Under the pieces are notes generated by a model. That model was not told the origin of the DNA. It did not search any database and worked only from the letters and a program-made list of their open reading frames with translations. The position numbers and the translations under genes were made by a program. This document shows positions 58,060-64,000 of a stretch of 64,000 nucleotides of DNA, piece by piece. The DNA lies in contig CM043949.1 of NCBI GenBank assembly GCA_014529385.2, positions 108,993,977 to 109,057,976 of the forward strand, in the 5' to 3' direction. Position 1 is the stretch's first letter; each line of letters opens with the position of its first letter. Source of the stretch: Adiantum capillus-veneris. Lineage: Eukaryota; Streptophyta; Polypodiopsida; Polypodiales; Pteridaceae.

Positions 58060-59000
58060 CCATGGCTGACAACAACAACACAGATGTGTTCAAGATGTTT
58101 GCTGCTGAGGACAGGTTGGATGGGGACAACTACCCTATGTGGGCTTATATGATGCAACATGTTCTTATGTCAAAGGGTGTCTGGAACATTGTGCAGGGCA
58201 TTGATGTACGTCCTGGTTCTGAGGATGTAGGCGATGTTGAGGATGTTGCAGGTCTTGCTGCAAGGATTGCAGCTGTTAGAGTTGTTTTGCCTACGACAGA
58301 ACAAGCTCGTTGGGATGTTAAGGATGCGCAGGCTCATGCATTGATTGCGTTGTCTGTGAAGGGCACCATTGTTCCTCACATCCGTTCAGCAAAATCTGCA
58401 AAACAAGCTTGGGATATTCTAGCAGGTCTTTATGCAAGCCGCAATGAGGCTAAAATTGCTTTGCTGCGTAAAGAGCTGGAGTCGAAGATTATGCATGAGG
58501 AAGATGATATGGACACTTTCCTTGCTAGTGTCAAGGATATCAATTAGCAGCTTATTTCTGCAGGTGAAGTCATTTCGGACAATTCCCTTGTGCAGACTGT
58601 TCTTGATGCCTTACCAGATTCCTACCAAACTTTTGCTAGTACTTGGAGACTGATGACCCAAGGAAATCCTGAAGTTGTCAAGTTTGATACATTATGCACA
58701 TTGTTGTTGAAAGAGTCACTTTCTAGAAAAAACAGGACTAGGCAACGTGCAGTTGAACAGGCTTTTATTGCTTCTCAAAGAAAGGGTGGTAATAGTAATG
58801 CAGCCACTTCTTATGGTTGTGCTGCGAGTGGCAAAAATTCTGTTCCTAATGCTTCTGTTGGGAGCACTTTGTCTGGCAATTCTGGTGATAAGGGAAAAAA
58901 GAAGATGCGTTGCCATTATTGTAAAGCCAATGATCACTTGATCAAGTTGTGTCCTAAGTTGAAGGCCAAAGAGGCTAAGAATAAAGAGCGTGGTTCCACT
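58060..59000 (+). other. K gag and zinc knuckle (fossil)
   Basis: The gag N terminus MADNNNTDVFKMFAAEDRLD is followed by DNYPMWAYMMQHVLMSKGVW, the Copia gag block. Later come AWDILAGLYASRN and the CCHC knuckle CHYCKANDHLIKLCPKL near 58910-58960 (C-x2-C-x4-H-x4-C). Confidence 0.85.
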
Positions 59001-59149
59001 GCAAATGCTGGTTCCACTACAAATGCAGCCATTGTTGAATCTTCTGTGAAAGGAGACTGTGTTGCTGATGTTGATGCAGAATGGGCTTTTAGCACAGAGT
59101 GCACTTACAATCCTGCTGTCCATGATGCATGCTTGTCAGTTGCTGCAGA

Positions 59150-60230
59150 TTCACATGTGTGGTATTTCGATAGTGGTGCTACAAAGCACATTACCTCACA
59201 TCGTGAATTGTTTACCTCTCTCGAGTCTGTCCCTCATGGGAATTCAGTCACTTGTGCCAACAACGCCTCTTATCCAGTTCAGGGAGTTGGAAAGATTGTG
59301 CTCACTGCTGCTAATGGCAGCTCCTTCACACTTGTTGATGCACTTTATGTACCTGGGATCAAGAAGAATCTCTTGTCTGTATCCGCACTTGCTAGACTTG
59401 GACTTGTAGTCAAATTTGTGGATGACAGATGTACAGTTCATGATCTCAGTTTTGGTGATGAAATTGTTGCATCTGGGCTTTTGTGTCGTGGGTTGTATAA
59501 GCTCACTTTGTATGACAAGTGTGGACAAAATTTTGCAAATGCTGTTGCAGATTCAAGGGCTATTTCAGATGCAAAACTTTGGCATGCACGTTTTGGTCAT
59601 CTGAATTTTTCCAGTTTGATGCATTTCTAGAAATCTGATATGGTTGCTTCTTTGCCACCTCTTGAAGCACTTGTCAAACATGTTTGTGAAGGCTGTATTT
59701 TGGGTAAGATGCAGCGTTCTAAATTTCCAAAGGATGGTTCAGTTCGGGCCACATGCAGGTTGCAGCTTGTGCATAGTGATGTTTGTGGGCCCATGCAAAC
59801 TCCGTCCTTGGGCAATTACCTGTACTCGTGACTTTCATTGATGATTACTCCAGGCATGCATGGGTATTTCCGCTTAAAGCGAAGTCCGAAGTTTTTATGT
59901 GCTTCAAACAATTTCTGGCTATGGCTGAAAATGTCTCGAAATGTACTATGGGCACCCTCCGTTCCGATCGAGGGGGGGAGTATATGTCTCATGAATTTAA
60001 TGCATTTCTGGCTAGTCGTGGGATAAAACACCAATGTACAGTGCCTTATACGCCTCATCAAAATGGTGTTGCTGAGAGGAAAAACAGGTCACTGACGGAA
60101 ATGTCACGATGTATGGTCAAAAGTCAAGCTTTACCGCATTCTTTTTGGCTTGAGGCCATCATGTGTGCCACTTATGTACTTAACAGGTGTCCTACGAAAG
60201 CTTTGTAGTCTATTACTCCATATGAAGCAT
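59150..60230 (+). other. K protease and integrase (fossil)
   Basis: Protease: VWYFDSGATKHITSHRELF at about 59158-59215, with KKNLLSVSALARLGL near 59370. Integrase zinc-binding: LWHARFGHLNFSSLMHF, then HVCEGCILGKMQRSKFP. Core: FIDDYSRHAWVFPL, LRSDRGGEYMSHEFNAFLAS and PYTPHQNGVAERKNRSLTEM with the catalytic Glu. Confidence 0.88.
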
Positions 60231-60829
60231 GGCATGATATTGCCTTCTATTGAGCACATGCGTGTTTCTGGCTGTTTGGCATATGCTTTGGTGCCACAAG
60301 TGCATCGCAGAAAATTGGATGATAAGGTTGTCAAATGTATTTTTGTTGGTTATAGTGCTGAAAGCAAAGGTTACAGGTTGTATCATCCGCAACCAAAACG
60401 TATTCTGGTTTCTTGGGATGTAGTGTTTGTGGAAGATTCTGTTCAGCCCTTGCTGTCATGTACTAGAGACAATAATGTAAGCTCACAGGACATTTATGAC
60501 ACTTTGTTGCCTCTTTTCAGTGGTGGAAATACGAATGTAAGGTCCAATGAGGAAAATGTACAGCCTATGGGGGTTTCTGAAAATGTTTTAGATCAGCCTA
60601 TTACTGATGCAGATGTACATGATGTACTTGATGAGGAAAGGGCTGAAAATGAGCAGGCTAGAGGTATGCCAAAATTGCTGGTGCACACTTTGCGTGACAG
60701 TAAATTGGATGCACCTTTGTCTAGTCGTACTCGTTCAGGCTCTCGCCATGCATCTTATACATCAGATTGTTATGCTTTGGCTGTGTCTAGCTTACATGAT
60801 GTTGAGGAGCCTCTGTCTTTTGATAAAGC

Positions 60830-62345
60830 ACAAAATTCAAAAAATTGGATGGCTGCCATGCAATCAGAATATGATGCACTTATAGAAAATGACACATGGA
60901 CTTTATGTGATTTACCTCCTGGCAAAAAGGCCATTGGTACGAAGTGGGTTTACAAGTTGAAACGCAAGCCGGATGGTGAGATCGATTGCCATAAGGCTCG
61001 ACTTGTTGCAAAGGGTTATGCATAGCAAAAAGGCATAGATTATGAAGAGACTTTTTCTCCCACTTGTCGTATGACTACTATGCGTTTTCTATGTGCATTG
61101 GCAGCTCATTTTGGTTGGGATGTACATCAATCAGACCTTGTTACTGCTTTCTTGAATGGTGACATATTTGAGGAAGTTTATGTAACGCAGCCTCGCGGTT
61201 TTGTCATAAAAGGACAAGAGGACAAAGTGTGCAGATGTAAGAAGGCTTTGTATGGGTTGAAGCAATCTCCTCGTGCTTGGTATGAGAAAGCTGACACTCA
61301 TTTGGTTAAACGAGGCTTTCGTAACAGTCCAACAGAAAGCACATTGTATGTAAAGCGTGAGGATGATGTATTTCTCATTGTGGTTCTTTATGTCGATGAT
61401 TTGCTGATCACTGGACCAAATGAGAGACATATTGCTGAATTTAAGGCTGATTTGAATGCTACTTTCAAGATGAAAGATTTGGGATTGTTGCATTATTACT
61501 TGGCTATACAATTTAAGCAATGTGATGGTGGTATTGCCTTGTGTCAGAAAAGTTACATAGAGACATTGCTATGTAAGTTTGGACTTGACGATTGCAAACC
61601 TATTGCCACTCGCATGGAAACAGGTTTGAAGTTGATTCTACATGATGCTGGTGATCCTGCTGATGTCACTCTTTACCAAACTGCTGTTGGCTGCCTCATT
61701 TATGTATGCAACACGAGGCCGGATATTCAGTTTGCAGTCTCACAGGTAAGCAGATTTATGCATAGCCCAGAGTCTAAGCATTGGCAGGCTGTCAAGAGGA
61801 TTTTCCGCTACCTTAGTGGCACTTTACATCTTGGCTTGTTTTATCCCAAGGGGGGATCATTGCCGCCAGATTTACATGCTTTTTCGGACTCAGATTGGGC
61901 TGGTTGTTTTGACACGCGAGTGTCCACACGTGGTTTTTGTTTCATGCTTGGCAGTTCATGTATATCATGGTTGAGCAAGAAGCAGCCTACTGTGGCCACT
62001 TTGAGTTGTGAGGCTGAGTACAGGGCAGTCTTCACAGCTACGGTTGAGTGTGTATGGCTCAGATGCCTTATGGCTGATTTGGGTGTTGGACAGGACACTG
62101 CCAACACTATCTACACTGACAGTTAGAGCGCATTGGCAGTTGCGAGGAACCCAATTTTTCATGCTTGCACAAAGCACATTGAGGTGCATTACCACTATGT
62201 CAGGGAGAGGCTCTCAGCAGGAGAGATCAGCTTGGCTTATGTGCCAACACAGGACAACCTTGCAGATCTTTTCACAAAGGCATTGTCTCGTGAGAAGCTT
62301 GAAGCTTTCCGCAAAGCTTTGGGCTTACTCCCCTTTGTGGACTGA
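60830..62345 (+). other. K reverse transcriptase and RNase H (fossil)
   Basis: RT begins NWMAAMQSEYDALIENDTWT. It continues with KWVYKLKRKPDGEIDCHKAR, SDLVTAFLNGDIFEEVYV, ALYGLKQSPRAWYEKADTHL and the catalytic VLYVDDLLITG box near 61385-61415. RNase H shows AFSDSDWAGCFDTRVSTRGF, CISWLSKKQPTVATLSCEAE and the end block VPTQDNLADLFTKALSREKL. Confidence 0.9.
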
Positions 62346-62420
62346 TCCTGTCCTCAGGGCATGGCACTTCCGTTTACTCATGTGCCAGCTCTCGTTCATA
62401 GCATCACTCCAAGGGGGATT

Positions 62421-62647
62421 TGTTACCATATACATGTGGTAGTGATGTGTGTGAACACACTAGGACCACCGGGGCATTTTTTCCCTCTTTAGGAGGTTTT
62501 TTTCCCCGTGCATTGTATATACGCCCATCACTCTAGGGCTATCTATCTTTCCATTGCTCACTAAGTAACACACTCTCTATTGTGTGCCTTGAGCTTCCTT
62601 TGTCTTCTCCAAGCTATGTGCGTTTCTTTGCAACCCTAATTCCAACA
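62421..62647 (+). repeat. 3' LTR of K
   Basis: TGTTACCATATACATG...AATTCCAACA. The terminal segment TACCATATACATGTGGTA has 5-bp arms (TACCA/TGGTA) that can pair. Confidence 0.93.
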
Positions 62648-64000
62648 CTTTGAAGGTGGTTGAGGTCTTGGGACTGAGGCTTGGGACAGTTAAAGCTTAG
62701 TTTATGGTATGCTTGTGATGCATGAAGCTTTCCATCTTCATTGCATCACCTAGGTCACAAGGAACACAAAGATTGTATTGTAACAAGTCTCTCTTAATGG
62801 GAGAAATCACAATACAAATGCCTATTGGAGGGGGGACCGGCTCCACCTAAATCCGGTCCTCAATTGTTGTCATTTTCTCTAAATTCTCTCTCTTGCAAAA
62901 GTATTATTCATGCCAAGTTAATTAATTGCTATGATTATGTTGTTATCTTTAACTATGTTCACCCGCTATGCTCACAAAGTAATTTCTTAAAAGTATTCTC
63001 ATTAATTTTCGCTACTCTCAAGTTAATAGGCCAATTCCATTACATTGGTATAAGAGCATTTGGTTTCTCTTTTCTTGCTGAAGAAGAGAGGTCCTTAAGT
63101 AGCCTATAAATGGTTGATTTTGTTAATTATATTAGTGTAAGTGGAACTTGAATCTATTATCGATTTTGTTGAATCTACTATGTGGGATATGGTGCACACC
63201 TCGGGAGCTTTGGACTTAATAATGGAGTCTTTTTAGACTTGCCTACGGCTTTACCATTATTTAGCCATAAGAAGTCCGAACGGAGCTAGCCCTCGGCAAC
63301 TTTGCTATGTTAGACCTACTCCACTACTCTATATAATTAACCACTTCGAGCCGTGGATGTAGATACTTAAGAGCCGATTTTCAAAGGCTAAGAGGAGTGG
63401 CAACTAAGGTTTTGAATTGCCAAAGCATACACTAAGTACATACATAAATTTTGTTAACATGGCTGACAATAATCAAGAGAGTAGAATGAACATTGATAGC
63501 TTTGATTTTGCACATGAAGGTGCTAATGATGATGCCCCCATGTTTGTGAATTATCTCGTCACTAGGTTGCAGTAAGCTATGGGCAACCCTGCCTTGCAAG
63601 CCAAAGTTACTCAACAACTTCATGCTTATGGGATTTCCCTTCCTCTCCAAGAGGAGAGAGAGCTTAGGAGGCCTCTTGAAGAGACCCCCAAAAGAAGACT
63701 CTCTCCCATTCGAGAGGAGGAATCCAAAGAGCAAGAAAGCAATGAAACATTATTTGAAGATGTGGCTCCACGAAGACGACGGTCTAGACGCGCCCACTCC
63801 TCCCAAGAGGAAAAGATCAACACACAGTCCTTCTCCTCGTCATTCCGAAAGGGAAGAGAGGAAAAAAAGGAACAAAAGGGCTAGAAAGAGGTCACCCTCT
63901 TCTCCTTCTTCTTCACCTTCCTCCTCTTCTGACGAAAGCTATGGCTATTCTCCTAGAGAATACAAGAGGGGAGCACATCGCAAATCATACCCTTCATGGC
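62648..64000 (+). mobile_element. Start of a further Ty3-like LTR element at the right edge (fossil)
   Basis: An LTR-type end TTCCATTACA at about 63046 is followed by TGGTATAAGAGC (63049-63060), a primer-site variant with one change from the initiator-Met type. A leader and a gag-like N terminus follow (near 63460, MADNNQESRMNIDSFDFAHE, then QLHAYGISLPLQEERELRRP). Arg/Ser-rich sequence (PRRRRSRRAHSSQEEK, SPSSSPSSSSDESYGYSPRE) continues to the window end. Its LTR start was not found and may lie left of element K. It is broken and incomplete in this window. Confidence 0.55.

Larger units (their letters stand above)
57474..62647 (+). mobile_element. Full-length Ty1/Copia element K (fossil)
   Basis: 5174 bp. 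Direct 227-bp LTRs at 57474-57700 and 62421-62647 are flanked by CTTCG and CTTTG, a 5-bp target duplication with one later change. The primer site TGGTATCAGAGC is at 57703-57714 and the polypurine tract AAGGGGGATT is at 62411-62420. Copia domain order is complete: gag, CCHC knuckle, protease, integrase, RT, RNase H. The LTRs differ at about nine positions (near four percent), so it is moderately young and clearly older than T. Coding capacity is interrupted about six times. Confidence 0.93.

Overview
This window looks like nuclear DNA of a land plant, most likely a fern or another non-seed plant. The evidence is a plant-type PLS pentatricopeptide repeat (PPR) gene, LTR elements primed by initiator-Met tRNA (TGGTATCAGAGC-like sites), degenerate CCCTAA telomere-type repeats and very long GT, GA/CT and poly-G tracts. 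The fern placement is an inference from the style of the PPR gene and the retroelements. I see no rRNA or tRNA gene and no CRISPR array.

Only one host gene is convincing: a PPR gene on the minus strand at 6734-8512, possibly with a further 5' exon. Almost everything else recognisable is retroelement.

Layout. 1-6700: microsatellites, a decayed minus-strand LINE (about 870-3280), a Ty3/Gypsy integrase scrap (about 4130-5010) and a Copia protease scrap (about 5690-5870). 6734-8545: the PPR gene. 8580-10190: unassigned, with a 44-bp near-palindrome. 10198-25556: one nested complex. Its outer shell is a plus-strand Ty3/Gypsy chromovirus (family A) with both LTRs and a GGGGG target duplication. 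Inside it lie a complete short non-autonomous LTR element (12759-15599, duplication CTATT), an inverted family A copy (about 16985-23745) and the 3' part of a third LTR element (about 19420-21779). 25562-28800: unassigned, with a 123-bp tandem duplication. 28807-29531: a solo LTR carrying telomere-like repeats. 29668-30782: 5' end of a Copia element. 30783-34522: another inverted, internally shortened family A copy. 35750-37560: 5' part of another Ty3/Gypsy element, minus strand. 37561-42856: unassigned, with a 195-bp tandem repeat, two poly-G tracts and a minisatellite. 42857-56843: a 14-kb, very young Tat/Athila-like Ty3/Gypsy element (duplication CACTC). 57474-62647: a full-length Copia element. 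From about 62650 to the right edge: the start of another Ty3-like element.

The most unusual item is the 14-kb element. Besides gag, protease, reverse transcriptase, RNase H and integrase it carries a second retropepsin-like domain downstream of integrase, a repeated Trp-Pro-Lys/Arg tail and small unrecognised reading frames before the 3' LTR. The LTR elements are treated as fossils and described by family, parts, ends and rough age only.
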